A stretch of 38,613 nt of DNA from an uncultured Sphingomonadales bacterium (GCA_937863505.1 CALMGC010000234.1:1-38613); one strand, 5' to 3'. Numbered from the stretch's first letter, positions 15,598 to 25,536 are shown. Numbers and translations: made by a program. The notes: generated by a model from the sequence alone, not told the origin.

Positions 15598-15977
15598 ATG
15601 GAGAACCCCGAACCCGTGTGCGGCCTCGACGTCGCGCTCGCCGTGATGGGTGGCAAGTGGAAGCCGCTGATCCTGTACCACCTGTAGGGCGGGCCGACGC
15701 GCTTTGGCGAGCTGAAGCGCCGGGTAGCGGGCGTCAGCGAGAAGGTGCTGATCCAGCAGCTGCGCGAGCTGGTCGCGGCGGGCGTGCTCACCCGACGCGA
15801 CCACCAGCGGGTGCCGCCGATGGTGGATTACGCGATGACGCCGTTCGGGCTGACGCTGGCCGAGGCGCTGATGCCGCTATGCGTGTGGGCACCGAACATC
15901 GTGCGGAAGTGGAGCGGATTCTCAGGGCATCCCCGTCCGGCGCTCTCCAAACGGTTGCGCCGTCGGCAGCCGAATAG
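15598..15977 (+). pseudogene. HxlR-family transcriptional regulator, disrupted (amber codon plus frameshift)
   Basis: A winged-helix HxlR regulator is recognisable across two frames. Frame one reads MENPEPVCGLDVALAVMGG, KWKPLILYHL, then TAG at 15685-15687, then GGPTRFGELKRRVAGVS and VLTRRDHQRVPPMVDYAMTP. Near 15885 the sequence TGTGGGCACC lacks one G relative to the expected TGG-GGC, and the homologous end continues in the next frame as GTEHRAEVERILRA to a stop at 15977. An amber codon in the recognition region plus a -1 shift means no full repressor is made. The better ribosome site fits ATG 15585, which is out of frame with the gene, perhaps a third lesion. The divergent esterase may therefore be constitutive. 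Confidence 0.8.
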
Positions 15978-16005
15978 CTCCGGAACCTCCTCGCGACGGC
16001 CTCGG

Positions 16006-18249
16006 TCAAGCCGCCTGTTCGTAGCCGAGCTCGGTCGCCGGTCGTCGCTCGGGCACCGGTGCCAGGCACGCATCGCGCGCGACCAGACCGTCGAGGGTCG
16101 GCGCGTCCATGGGGCGGGCGAATAGGAATCCTTGGAACTCGCGGCAGCCGAGCTCGCGCAACATGTCGAACTGCTCGGGCGTCTCCACTCCTTCCGCCAC
16201 CACGCCGAGGTCCAGCGCCGTCGCCATGCCGATCACCGCGGCCACGATCGCGCGCGCTTCCGGGCCGACGCTGAGACGGGCGGTGAAGGCGCGGTCGAGC
16301 TTGAGCTTCTGCACGGGGTAGCGGTGCAGGTGGCTCAGGCTGTAATAGCCGGTGCCGAAATCGTCCAGCGCGAGCTGAAACCCCATGCGGCGCAGCGACG
16401 CCAACGCCTCATGCGTCTGGCGGTCGTCGCCGATCAAACAGGTTTCGGTGATATCCAGGTCCATGCGTGTGGGGTCCCCGCCCGTCTCGGCCAGGGCCGC
16501 CTCCACCCGCGACAGGAACCCCGGCGCGCGCAGCTGGACGGGAGACAGGTTCACCGCCGTGCGCAGGCCGGGCCACCGTGCCGCATCGACGCAGGCACGG
16601 CGGAACACATGGTTGCTGAGCGGACCGATAAGCCCGCATTCCTCCGCCAGCTTGATAAAGGTCGCGGGGGGAACCGGGCCGCGTCCGGGGCGCGTCCACC
16701 GGGCCAGCGCTTCGGTCCCGAACATGCGACCGTCCGCGTCCACCAGCGGTTGATAGAGCACGTCCGGCCCCGAGGTGGCGAGCATGTCGCGCAGATCGTG
16801 CTCCAGCGCCTTGCGAGCCTTGAGCACGTGGTCCATCTCCGGCTCGAAGAAGCAGTACCGCCCGCGCCCGCCCTCCTTGGCCCGATAAAGGGCGACATCG
16901 GCCTGGCGCAGGGTTTCCTCGTGGTCGATCTCGGGGTCGCAGACCACCGCCACACCCACCGAGCAGGACAGGACGACCGGCCCGGCGGTGAGTTCAACGG
17001 AACCGGACAAGGCACCGACGACCCGCTCGGCGAGGCTTGCGGCCCCCACCGCCTCCGCCGCGGCGCTCACCACCGCGAACTCGTCGCCGCCTAGCCGCGC
17101 CACCGTGTCCTCCGCCCGGCACACGGCCTGCAGCCTGCGACCGACCTCGCGGATCAACTCGTCGCCCGTCTGGTGGCCATAGGTGTCGTTGACCTCCTTG
17201 AAACGGTCGAGGTCGAGGTAGAGCACCGACAGCCGCCCCGACCCGCGCCGCAGCGCCTCGCGCGCCTGCTTCAGCCGTTCGCCCAGCAACAGCCGGTTGG
17301 CGAGGCCGGTGAGCGGGTCGTGCAAGGCGAGGCGGCGCGCCTCCTCCTGGTTGCGCACCAGCCGCATCGAGATGGCGCGCGCGTGACGGATCAGGGCAAA
17401 GGCCGAGCCGGACAGGATCAGGGCCGCGAGGACCAGAAAGGGGACCGATCGCCCGAGCAGCTCGGCTCCCGGTCGCAGCGGCACCCAGGTCAGCCGGATG
17501 CTGCGACCGTCCGCGGTTCGCGCCAGGTCCACGCCCGTGCGGCCCGAAGCGACCGGCCCGGCCCCGACGTCCGATCTCATGCCGACCAGCAGGTGCCGAT
17601 CGGCCAACGCCGCCCGCAGCGCGACGTCGACAGGGGCCTGAACGACGAACAGGGGATGTCGACCATGGGTGGGGCGCCTGCCCGAATCGGCCTGCACGGC
17701 GAGCACGCTGACCAACGACGGTCGACCGTCGACCAAGGCGATGCGGCTCGCTCGCGGCGTGTGGTCACCAGGCGCGCCCTTGCGTGGGTCCGCCTCGACC
17801 GCCCGCACCCGCGCGATCAGCGGCCTGGCGACGGCCATCAGGTCCGAAAAGGCCGCGGCGGGCTTCTGGCCGCTCTTGTCGGTCCCGTAGATCGGTCGGT
17901 CGGCATAGTCCGCCGCCACCGCCTGCTCGAACAAGGGGCTGTGCATGGTGGAAAGCGCGATGTTGTTGAAGGCCCAGGCGCGGTCCGGCGCGCGGTTCGC
18001 GTCGAATCGGTCGAGACGCTCCGTCGCTTCGTCCCAGGTTATGAACGGGTTGAGCATGGACTCGACTTCGTGCACCCGCCGGGTGACGTCCTTTCTCATC
18101 AGCGCGCCCTCCCGATGGCGTTCGGCCGAGTCGATGCGCCCGGCGCCTATGAGCAGGGAGCCCAAAAATAGGGCGCAGGCCAGGACGGCCAACGCGCTCA
18201 GCGGGCCGTAGGCGCGCAATCCGGGGTGCCTGTGCTCCATGCGTGCCAT
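16006..18249 (-). CDS. CHASE4-GGDEF-EAL c-di-GMP turnover protein (first copy)
   Basis: A 747-residue inner-membrane protein that could both make and degrade cyclic di-GMP. Layout: membrane helix at about 16-36, a periplasmic CHASE4-like sensor at about 45-250 ([25 protein letters not shown]), a second helix near 265-285, GGDEF domain (about 310-465) and EAL domain (about 485-735). The active site [10 protein letters not shown] and the product-inhibition site RAED five residues before it are intact. EAL motifs are [35 protein letters not shown] and EGVET. ATG at 18249 is chosen; ATG at 18240 is nearly as good. Its 3' end lies next to the HxlR pseudogene. The periplasmic ligand is unknown. Confidence 0.9.
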   Translation of the reverse strand: MARMEHRHPGLRAYGPLSALAVLACALFLGSLLIGAGRIDSAERHREGALMRKDVTRRVHEVESMLNPFITWDEATERLDRFDANRAPDRAWAFNNIALSTMHSPLFEQAVAADYADRPIYGTDKSGQKPAAAFSDLMAVARPLIARVRAVEADPRKGAPGDHTPRASRIALVDGRPSLVSVLAVQADSGRRPTHGRHPLFVVQAPVDVALRAALADRHLLVGMRSDVGAGPVASGRTGVDLARTADGRSIRLTWVPLRPGAELLGRSVPFLVLAALILSGSAFALIRHARAISMRLVRNQEEARRLALHDPLTGLANRLLLGERLKQAREALRRGSGRLSVLYLDLDRFKEVNDTYGHQTGDELIREVGRRLQAVCRAEDTVARLGGDEFAVVSAAAEAVGAASLAERVVGALSGSVELTAGPVVLSCSVGVAVVCDPEIDHEETLRQADVALYRAKEGGRGRYCFFEPEMDHVLKARKALEHDLRDMLATSGPDVLYQPLVDADGRMFGTEALARWTRPGRGPVPPATFIKLAEECGLIGPLSNHVFRRACVDAARWPGLRTAVNLSPVQLRAPGFLSRVEAALAETGGDPTRMDLDITETCLIGDDRQTHEALASLRRMGFQLALDDFGTGYYSLSHLHRYPVQKLKLDRAFTARLSVGPEARAIVAAVIGMATALDLGVVAEGVETPEQFDMLRELGCREFQGFLFARPMDAPTLDGLVARDACLAPVPERRPATELGYEQAA

Positions 18250-18392
18250 CCGATGTTCGGGACCACCTTGCACGCCCAAGGTTACCAAACGCCTGCCGCG
18301 GCGCGCGCGACCGCCGCTTCCTGCGTCAGCGGGGTTTGACGAACTCGAGCGTCATGCGGTCGCTTTCACCGATGGCGGTCTGGCGGGCGCGG

Positions 18393-19130
18393 TCATGGAC
18401 GGTGGTCCGACCCGACCCGCTCGATCAGCAGCAGCACGTCCTCGATCAGCGCCGACATCGCGGCTCGCGCCGCCACGGCATCGCGCGCCAGGACCGCGTC
18501 GTGCACCGCCGCATGGCCGACGATGCTGGCCGTTCGACCGGCGATGCGGTTGGTGAAGCGGATGGAGGTCCTGAGCGCCGTCGCCACGACCTCCCGGAAC
18601 TGGGTGAAGAACGGGTTGTTCGTTGCGCGCAGCACGGCGACATGGAAGTCGATGTCCGCGTCCAGTGGATCGTCCAGCCCCCGCTCCGCCGCGCGCATCC
18701 GCAGCAGGCCGGCGGAGATCGCGGCTCGCTGCGGGTCGGTGGCGTTCAGCGCCGCAAGCGCCGCCGCCTGTGGCTCCACGCCGACGCGCAGCTCGTTGAA
18801 GCGACGCAGCAGCTCGATCGTCGGCCCGCGCTCGAGCAACCAGCGCAGCACGTCGGGGTCGAACAGGCTCCACGCATCGTCGGGCATGACGAACGTGCCC
18901 TGTTTGGGCCGCGCGCCGAGCAGCCCCTTGGCGGACAGCATCTTCACCGCCTCGCGCGTGACCGACCGGCTGACCCCGTGCCGCTTGACGATCTCCGCCT
19001 CGGTCGGGAACGGTTGGTCGCGATAGGCACCGACGACGATCGCGCGGCCCAGCACTTCCTGCAACCCGAAGGTCAGGTTGCGGCCGAGGTCGCCGCGCAT
19101 CATGCCCCCGTACGCCGGACCGCTCTCCAT
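18393..19130 (-). CDS. GntR-family regulator with FCD domain
   Basis: A 245-residue FadR-subfamily transcription factor. An N-terminal winged helix (about 15-80) has FPTEAEIVKRHGVSRSVTRE and AVKMLSAKGLLGARPKQGTF, and the C-terminal all-helical FCD ligand domain (about 95-235) has DIDFHVAVLRATNNPFF and HAAVHDAVLARD, whose Asp/His residues would hold a metal and a sugar-acid-like effector. ATG at 19128-19130. It diverges from the TonB receptor and GH43 genes, and a GntR-like dyad lies between them, so it probably represses that locus until an arabinan- or pectin-derived effector appears. The 143 bases between it and the GGDEF-EAL gene hold nothing recognisable. Confidence 0.9.
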   Translation of the reverse strand: MESGPAYGGMMRGDLGRNLTFGLQEVLGRAIVVGAYRDQPFPTEAEIVKRHGVSRSVTREAVKMLSAKGLLGARPKQGTFVMPDDAWSLFDPDVLRWLLERGPTIELLRRFNELRVGVEPQAAALAALNATDPQRAAISAGLLRMRAAERGLDDPLDADIDFHVAVLRATNNPFFTQFREVVATALRTSIRFTNRIAGRTASIVGHAAVHDAVLARDAVAARAAMSALIEDVLLLIERVGSDHRP

Positions 19131-19234
19131 AACTCTTGTCGTTTCCTTTTCCGCGCGCCGTTCACCTACGCCAACGGCGGTCGCTCGCGCAGCGTACTCG
19201 CACGTCGTCGCGAGTAAAGCGGCTGTTTATTAAT

Positions 19235-19250
19235 CATACAAGTATTGTGA
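19235..19250. promoter_or_regulatory. Candidate GntR/FCD operator between regulator and receptor
   Basis: CATACAAGTATTGTGA contains the perfect dyad ACAA-GTA-TTGT (19238-19248); CATACAA is the complement of TTGTATG, the usual half-site of FadR-subfamily GntR repressors. It lies about 70 bases before the receptor ATG in an AT-richer patch that also includes TTTATTAAT. Repression of the receptor and autoregulation are both plausible. Confidence 0.5.
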
Positions 19251-19319
19251 AAAGCCGAATGCTGCGATAGCCTGCTCATGTCAGGGCCGGATAGCGGCCG
19301 ATAAGGGGGAGGACTGTAT

Positions 19320-22163
19320 ATGCGCGCGGCACCGATTCGGTTTGCTTTCACCACTTCGTGCCTTGCGCTCGCGCTGGGGACCGGCGCGGCGGGCGCGCAG
19401 ACCGCCGATCAGGTGCCCAACCCCACCGCGCACACCGACACCGGCACCGAAACCCCGCCCGCGCCGACCAGCCAGAGCGCCGATCCTAATTCGCGCCTCG
19501 GCGTGACCCCCTCCGCGGACGACGGGTCGGGCCAGGATATCGTCGTGCGCGGCATCCGCGCCTCCCTGGAAAAGGCGGCGCAGATCAAGCGCGACAACCT
19601 CAACGTCGTCGACTCGATCGTCGCGGACGATATCGGCAAGTTCCCCGATCGCACCGTCGCCGCCGCGCTGCAACGCGTTCCGGGCGTGCAGGTGACGGTG
19701 GGCGACAATAACGAGATCGTGAACCCGATCATCCGCGGCCTGCCCGACGTGCTGACGCTGCTCGACGGGCGCGAGATCTTCACCGGCACCGGCCGTGGCT
19801 TCTCCTACCAGGACTTGCCCGCCGAGGCGCTGGCGGGGGCGGACGTGTACAAGTCGACGTCCGCCGAGCTGATCGAGGGCGGCGTCGCGGGCATCGTCAA
19901 CCTGCGCCTCCACAAGCCGTTCGACTTCAACGGGCTTACCGTGGTGGGCAACGCGCGCGCGGTTTATACCCGCAACACGCAGGAGGTGAACCCGGTTGTC
20001 GGGCTGCTCGTCTCCGACCGCAAGCAGACCGGCATCGGCGAGATCGGCGCGCTGGTCGACGTGTCCTATTCGCACAACATCTTCGACCGCCCGATCGCGT
20101 TCAACTGCGACTTCCGCAGCGGCACGCAAGGGCCGGCGGGCGCGGCGGGATTGGCCGCCCCGACCTGCGTCGGCGGCGTCAGCAACCAGGGCGAGTATGA
20201 GCGCAAGCAGGCCAATGCCGCCCTGCAATGGCGTCCGGCACCCGGCCTGGAATTCTACGCCAATGGCCTCTATACCGACTATCGCGCCAAGTGGGCGAAC
20301 GTGTTCCAGATCGACGATGTGTTCGGCGGCACGTTCGGCAACGTGACCGCGACGAACAGCTGTCGTAATTACAGCGTCAATCCCGACGGGTTCTTCCCCA
20401 ATCCGGGTGACCCGACAGTCACCCAGAACCTGTGTACCGTTGGCGGCTTCACCTCGACCGGCCATGGCGGCTTCACCAGCACGCAGGCGCATTTCGATCG
20501 CACGCAGGTCTATGTCATCTCGGGCGGCGGCAAGTGGGACACCGGCGCGCTCTCGCTCGCAGCGGACGTCTCCTATCAGCATTCGCGCATCCGCGACCAG
20601 AACTTCATCCTCGACACGTTCAAGGCGGGGCCGGGAATCACCACCGTCGTCAACGGCGTGAACATCGACGGCGGCACCAGCTACGCCGACACCGCGAACG
20701 GGCTCACCAACCCCAACAACTTCGCGCTGTCGCCGCTCAACCAGGACAACATCCGCGACATCGGCAAGGAGTTCGCGGCCAAGCTCGACGGCCATTACAA
20801 GGTCGGCGGTTTGCTCGACGACCTGCAGTTCGGCGCGCGCTACGCCGACCATTCGGCGACGCACCAGCAGTCGCTCGGCGGCACCTGCGGCGTCGTCACG
20901 CCCGTCTGCGGTACGTTGGTCGCCAGCGTGCCGTTCCTCGGCGCGGGGTTCCTGACCAACTCGGACGGGATTCCGACGGTCGACGGCGGGCTGGGGGTGG
21001 TCGCGGCCAGTCAGGACCGGCTGCGTGACCCGGTGCTCCAGAACCAGCTTCGCGCGCTGTACGGCCTCGGCCAGGGCTTCCCCGCCTTCACCGCCGACCG
21101 GGCGTTCGCCGCGTCGGAAAAGACCTATTCGGCCTATGCCCAGGCGAAATACCAGTTCCCGCTCGGTGGCGCGATCAACGTGGATGGCCTGTTCGGGGTG
21201 CGCTACACCCGCACCGACCGGACCATCGCGGGCGCGGCGTTCGTCACCCCCGCCGCGACGACCGCCGTTCCCACCCCGGCCCCGATACTGACCCCGTTCA
21301 ATGCCAGCACCACCGACAATAACTGGCTCCCCAACGCGAGCGCGCGGGTGCGGTTCGGCGGCGGGTTGCAGGCGCGGTTCAACTATTCGCGCGCGATCGC
21401 GCGGCCCGCGTTCGGCGACCTCAACCCCGGGCTCAGCTATCTGATCTCGACCAACACGCTGATCCTGCCCGCGGGCAATGGCGGCAACCCGAGCCTCAAG
21501 CCGCAACAGTCCGACGCTTTCGACGCGACGCTGGAATATTACTTCCACCACAACAGCTTCATCGCGATCGGCGGTTATTACAAGAACATCAAGAACCGTG
21601 TCATCAGCCAGAGCCAGCAGGAGCTGATCAACGGTTTCAACTACAACATCACCCGTCCGCGCAACGTCGGCAAGGTGACGTTGAAGGGCATCGAGGTCAG
21701 CGGTCAGGCGTTCTTCGACTTCCTGCCCGGCGCGCTGAGCGGCCTAGGCGCGTTCGGCAATTTCACGCTCGCCGACAGCAAGGTGAAGACGCCGGGCGAC
21801 ATACTTTATGGTCAGCAGATCCAGGGCGTGTCGAAATACAATTTCAACGCGGGCGGGCTATACGAGAAATACGGGTTCGTCAGCCGCGTCGTCTACACCT
21901 ACCGCTCGTCCTATTATGACGAGAATTATGGCGGTACGACGCTTCGCCCCGCAGGGCAGACGCTGGTGCTCAACACCGTACGCCCCAACGGTCGCCTCGA
22001 CGCCAGCATCGGCTACGAGATCAAGAAGGGCGTCACCGTCAGCCTCGATGGAACCAACCTGACCAACGCCAAATACAGGAGCTATTACGGGCTGCCGGAG
22101 TTTCCGCGCGACGAGCGGTTCGACGACGCGACCTATTCATTGGGCATCACCGCGCAGTTCTGA
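19320..22163 (+). CDS. TonB-dependent receptor (Xanthomonas/Caulobacter carbohydrate type)
   Basis: A 947-residue outer-membrane active transporter. A Sec signal ends near GTGAAGAQ; a variable region of about 60 residues precedes the TonB box-like GQDIVVRGIR; the plug follows with DSIVADDIGKFPDRTVAAAL and QRVPGVQVT, typical of the Xanthomonas/Caulobacter receptor family for glycans. The barrel spans about residues 210-947 and ends in YSLGITAQF, with the C-terminal Phe needed for barrel assembly. AAGGGGGAGG at 19303-19312 lies seven bases before the ATG. A GGCCG/CGGCC hairpin (19285-19299) lies in the leader. It sits just upstream of the GH43 gene (22 bases) and opposite the GntR gene, so uptake of arabinan oligosaccharides is inferred. 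Confidence 0.93.
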   Translation: MRAAPIRFAFTTSCLALALGTGAAGAQTADQVPNPTAHTDTGTETPPAPTSQSADPNSRLGVTPSADDGSGQDIVVRGIRASLEKAAQIKRDNLNVVDSIVADDIGKFPDRTVAAALQRVPGVQVTVGDNNEIVNPIIRGLPDVLTLLDGREIFTGTGRGFSYQDLPAEALAGADVYKSTSAELIEGGVAGIVNLRLHKPFDFNGLTVVGNARAVYTRNTQEVNPVVGLLVSDRKQTGIGEIGALVDVSYSHNIFDRPIAFNCDFRSGTQGPAGAAGLAAPTCVGGVSNQGEYERKQANAALQWRPAPGLEFYANGLYTDYRAKWANVFQIDDVFGGTFGNVTATNSCRNYSVNPDGFFPNPGDPTVTQNLCTVGGFTSTGHGGFTSTQAHFDRTQVYVISGGGKWDTGALSLAADVSYQHSRIRDQNFILDTFKAGPGITTVVNGVNIDGGTSYADTANGLTNPNNFALSPLNQDNIRDIGKEFAAKLDGHYKVGGLLDDLQFGARYADHSATHQQSLGGTCGVVTPVCGTLVASVPFLGAGFLTNSDGIPTVDGGLGVVAASQDRLRDPVLQNQLRALYGLGQGFPAFTADRAFAASEKTYSAYAQAKYQFPLGGAINVDGLFGVRYTRTDRTIAGAAFVTPAATTAVPTPAPILTPFNASTTDNNWLPNASARVRFGGGLQARFNYSRAIARPAFGDLNPGLSYLISTNTLILPAGNGGNPSLKPQQSDAFDATLEYYFHHNSFIAIGGYYKNIKNRVISQSQQELINGFNYNITRPRNVGKVTLKGIEVSGQAFFDFLPGALSGLGAFGNFTLADSKVKTPGDILYGQQIQGVSKYNFNAGGLYEKYGFVSRVVYTYRSSYYDENYGGTTLRPAGQTLVLNTVRPNGRLDASIGYEIKKGVTVSLDGTNLTNAKYRSYYGLPEFPRDERFDDATYSLGITAQF

Positions 22164-22185
22164 TCCACACCACGGGAGGCCAGTG

Positions 22186-23226
22186 ATGGAACATCTTACC
22201 CGCCGCGGCCTCATCGCCGCTGGCCTCGCCGGGAGCGCGGCGGCGCTCGCCGCCCGCCCCGCCCTGGGGCAGGCGGCGGCCCCGACGCTCAACAGCCAGC
22301 TGTCGGGTTATCTCACCGGGCTCCACGACCCGGTCATCATCCGCGAGCGCGACACCTATCATGTGTTCGGCTCGGGCGGATGGTGGGGCAAGCCGGGGCC
22401 GAGCTGGCGGACCTCGACGAACCTGCACGTCTGGACCGACAACGGCTCGCCGTTCGACGCGATCCCCGCCTGGGCGCAGGCGGCGATCCCCAAGGCGACG
22501 AGCATGTGGGCCCCCGACATCTCGTTCGTCGACGGGCTCTATCGCCTTTATTACTCGGTCTCGACCGGCGGGGCGATGCGCTCGGTCACCGGTTTCGCGA
22601 CCTCGCGCACGCTCGACCGCCGCTCGCCCGATTACGGCTGGACCGACCATGGCCTCGTGATCGAGAGCTTCGAGGGCGGGACCTACAACGTCATCGACAG
22701 CAACTTCGTCGTCGATGCGGCGGGCAACCACTGGCTCGAGTTCGGGAGCTATTGGGGCGGGCTCAAGCTCGTCCAGCTCGACAAGCGAACCGGCAAACCG
22801 CTCCCCGGCGCGCCGCTCCACTCGCTCGCCTACCGCCCCGCGCCCGCGGGCGGCGACAACCCGGTCGAGGGCGGCTTCGTCTTCCGGCGGGGCGGATGGT
22901 ACTATCTGTTCGCCAGCTATGATTATTGCTGCCGGGGCGCGGCAAGCAACTATTACGTCGCGGTCGGCCGCTCGCGCAGCGTGACGGGCCCCTATGTCGG
23001 GCGCGACGGCAAGGCGATGATGGACGGCTATGGCACGGCGGTGATCGTCGAGCGACCCTGGGCGTCGACCAACTGGCGGGGCCCGGGGCATTGCGGGTTG
23101 TATCCTGACCGTGACCGCGACCTGATCGTCTATCACGCCTATGACGTCGCACACGAGGCGCGCCCGACGCTGCGGCTGGCGGAGCTGCGCTGGGACCGGG
23201 ACGGGTGGCCGGTCGCGCTTACATGA
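22186..23226 (+). CDS. Tat-exported GH43 glycosidase (arabinan endo-1,5-alpha-L-arabinosidase-like)
   Basis: A 346-residue five-bladed propeller glycosidase. The N-terminus has the twin-arginine signal TRRGLIAAGLAGSAAALAAR with cleavage near ALGQA, so it acts in the periplasm or outside. Catalytic GH43 residues are visible: D48 in GLHDPVII (base), D111 in WAPDISF (pKa modulator) and E228 in NPVEGGFVF (acid). WAPDIS followed by LYRLYYSVSTGG and the WRGPGHCGLYPD segment fit arabinanases that release arabino-oligosaccharides. GGGAGG is six bases before the ATG at 22186. With the receptor upstream it forms a two-gene operon. No GH51 arabinofuranosidase or arabinose pathway genes are in the window. 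It converges with the second GGDEF-EAL gene. Confidence 0.9.
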   Translation: MEHLTRRGLIAAGLAGSAAALAARPALGQAAAPTLNSQLSGYLTGLHDPVIIRERDTYHVFGSGGWWGKPGPSWRTSTNLHVWTDNGSPFDAIPAWAQAAIPKATSMWAPDISFVDGLYRLYYSVSTGGAMRSVTGFATSRTLDRRSPDYGWTDHGLVIESFEGGTYNVIDSNFVVDAAGNHWLEFGSYWGGLKLVQLDKRTGKPLPGAPLHSLAYRPAPAGGDNPVEGGFVFRRGGWYYLFASYDYCCRGAASNYYVAVGRSRSVTGPYVGRDGKAMMDGYGTAVIVERPWASTNWRGPGHCGLYPDRDRDLIVYHAYDVAHEARPTLRLAELRWDRDGWPVALT

Positions 23227-23265
23227 GGCGGGCTTCCGCGCTCCAAGCTCGGCTGTCGGACACCA

Positions 23266-25536
23266 TCAGGCAGCGCGTGCCTGCAATCTCTGTCCCAAGA
23301 GCATCGGCAGTTCATGGGCGGGCACGGCCCGGGAGAACAGATACCCCTGCATCGCGCAGCAGCCGGCCTCTTCGAGGAAGCGTTGCTGCTCCAGTGTCTC
23401 GACGCCTTCGGCCGTGACGGTCAGGCCCATGGCGTGCCCCAGCGTGACAACCGCGGTCACGATGGCGGTCGAATCCGTGGTGCGCCCGAGATGCTGGATG
23501 AAGCTCTTGTCGATCTTGATCTTGTCCACCTCGAAGCGCCGCAAGTAGCTCAGCGACGAATAGCCGGTGCCGAAATCGTCCAGGGCGATGCGTAGCCCTG
23601 CCCGCCGGAACTTCTTGAGCGCCTCGCGCACGAGGTCGTCATCGTCGAGCAGCACGCTTTCCGTCACTTCCAGCTCGATGCGCCGGGGGTCGGCACCGCT
23701 CGCCCGCACGATCCCGATCACCCGGTCGGCGAAGCCGTCCGAGCGGAATTGCACGGGCGACAGGTTCACCGCCATGAACAGTCCCGGGTAGCACCGCGAC
23801 GTCGCGCACGCCTCCCGCAACACCCACTCGCCGAGGTCGCCGATCAACCCGGTTTCCTCGGCTACCGAAATAAATTGTTCCGGCGAGACCAGCCCCTGCA
23901 CGGGGTGCTCCCACCGGACCAACGCCTCCATCCCGATGACCGGCTCCCCGGTTCCGGCGACCTGCGGTTGGTAGAAGACGCGGAGCTGATCGCCCGCGGT
24001 CAGCGCGACCCGCAGATCCTCCTCGATCGAGCTGCGCCGACGCACGGTTTCGTCCATCGCCGCGCAGAAGAACCGAACGCAGTTGCGCCCTTCCGCCTTG
24101 GCCCGGTAGAGCGCGATGTCCGCCCGGCGGAGCAGGTCGACCCGGTCGAACCCGTCGTCCGGCGCCTTCACCACCCCGATGCTGACGCCGACGAACGCGT
24201 TGCCGCCCAGCACCTCGAACGGTCGCCTCACCGTGTCGAGGATCCGTTCACAGATCGCTTCCACCTGCGCGGCGTCGCCGTCCGCGTTCAGCAGGATCGC
24301 GAACTCGTCGCCGCCAAGCCGTGCGACCGTGTCGCTTTCGCGGAGCACGCCGGCGATGCGCGTCCCGAACTCGCGGATCAGCGCGTCGCCCGCATGGTGC
24401 CCCAGCGTGTCGTTGACATGCTTGAAACGGTCGAGGTCGAGCGCCAGCACCGCCAATCGCTCGCCGCGGCGCGCGCGGGCCAGCGCCTGATCCAGCCGGT
24501 CGTTGAACAACGCCCGGTTCGGCAGGCCGGTCAGGACATCGTGAAAGGCGAGATGCTGCGCCTGCGCCTCGCTGGCCTCCAGCTCGACCATTGTCGCCTC
24601 CAGCTGCCCGGTCGACCGGCGCAGCGACCAGGCGAGCAGCGCCATGATCGCGACCATGAGAGCGATCGCGGCCGCGGTGGCCGGCGCGAGCACGTGCAGG
24701 ACGGCGGTGCCCGGCAGCTCCGGACGCCAGAAGAAATAGCCGATGAAGCGCCCGTCCTCCGTGCGGAACGGCAGGGCCTGTTCGCCCGAACGCCGGTTGT
24801 CCGCGCGCGAGAAGCGTGGGGCGTCGATCAGATTGCGCGCGGACAGTTCGCGCAGGAAGGTGTCGTCCAGAAAGCGGATGCTCACCAGCACCGGCTCGTG
24901 GCCGATGTGGCGCAGCTTCTGGTCCACGTACGGGACCATCAGCATCGCGCTCGCGACCGCCGGTCGGCCCTCCACGAGCAGGAGCCTCGACGCGTGGATC
25001 GCCTTGTCGCTGGTCTCGACCGTGGAGCCCGGAGGAAGCTCGTGGTGAGGCAAACGATCGTGAAGATAAGGTCGACCGTGGAGGCGGCCCCGCACTCCGT
25101 CGATCAACATCTTCACATCGGCGCGAAGCCCTTCGAAGTGTCGAGGGTCCGCGCGCTTGACTTTCACCGCCGCGTAGACGGGGTGGTCACGGCCGTCGAG
25201 AATGAACACCTCGTTGTGGCCGAACATCGTATAAAACCAGAATCCTATATTCTGGTCGATCCAGCGCCGGTCCAGGTCGGGTTTCGCGAGCTGGATCAGT
25301 GCATCGTCCCAGACCGCCGCCGTTTCCTGCTCGTGCGCCAAGGTGTCGATACTGGCGTTGATGGCGTGACGCGTCGTGCGCACCTGTCGATCGACGGACA
25401 CCGCGTCGCTCCGGCTGGTCGCCCAGTAGAGACCAAAGCCCGCCAGCGCCATCGCGGCCAGCGTCGCGGCCAGCAGGGGAAGCACGACCCGGTGACGAAA
25501 CTCCCAGCGGCCTCGAGACATGAACGCCGACGACAT
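23266..25536 (-). CDS. CHASE4-GGDEF-EAL c-di-GMP turnover protein (second copy)
   Basis: A 756-residue paralogue of the protein at 16.0-18.2 kb with the same layout: first helix at about 17-38, CHASE4-like periplasmic sensor (about 45-280; TIDTLAHEQE-like SIDTLAHEQETAAVWDDALI and YTMFGHNEVFILD), second helix near 285-305, GGDEF at about 330-490 and EAL at about 510-750. [10 protein letters not shown] is intact with RESD as the I-site. EAL motifs are [46 protein letters not shown] and TAEGVET. ATG at 25536 has GGAG five bases upstream. The gene lies 76 bases downstream of the second TonB receptor on the same strand and may be cotranscribed with it. Both activities could be functional. Confidence 0.92.
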   Translation of the reverse strand: MSSAFMSRGRWEFRHRVVLPLLAATLAAMALAGFGLYWATSRSDAVSVDRQVRTTRHAINASIDTLAHEQETAAVWDDALIQLAKPDLDRRWIDQNIGFWFYTMFGHNEVFILDGRDHPVYAAVKVKRADPRHFEGLRADVKMLIDGVRGRLHGRPYLHDRLPHHELPPGSTVETSDKAIHASRLLLVEGRPAVASAMLMVPYVDQKLRHIGHEPVLVSIRFLDDTFLRELSARNLIDAPRFSRADNRRSGEQALPFRTEDGRFIGYFFWRPELPGTAVLHVLAPATAAAIALMVAIMALLAWSLRRSTGQLEATMVELEASEAQAQHLAFHDVLTGLPNRALFNDRLDQALARARRGERLAVLALDLDRFKHVNDTLGHHAGDALIREFGTRIAGVLRESDTVARLGGDEFAILLNADGDAAQVEAICERILDTVRRPFEVLGGNAFVGVSIGVVKAPDDGFDRVDLLRRADIALYRAKAEGRNCVRFFCAAMDETVRRRSSIEEDLRVALTAGDQLRVFYQPQVAGTGEPVIGMEALVRWEHPVQGLVSPEQFISVAEETGLIGDLGEWVLREACATSRCYPGLFMAVNLSPVQFRSDGFADRVIGIVRASGADPRRIELEVTESVLLDDDDLVREALKKFRRAGLRIALDDFGTGYSSLSYLRRFEVDKIKIDKSFIQHLGRTTDSTAIVTAVVTLGHAMGLTVTAEGVETLEQQRFLEEAGCCAMQGYLFSRAVPAHELPMLLGQRLQARAA

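Noticed and set aside
15685..15687. In-frame TAG in HxlR and in cytochrome b561 as possible amber recoding
   Set aside because: Both genes also carry frameshifts, and the intact genes nearby show no internal TAG, so decay is the simpler reading; C-to-T change of CAG would explain both.
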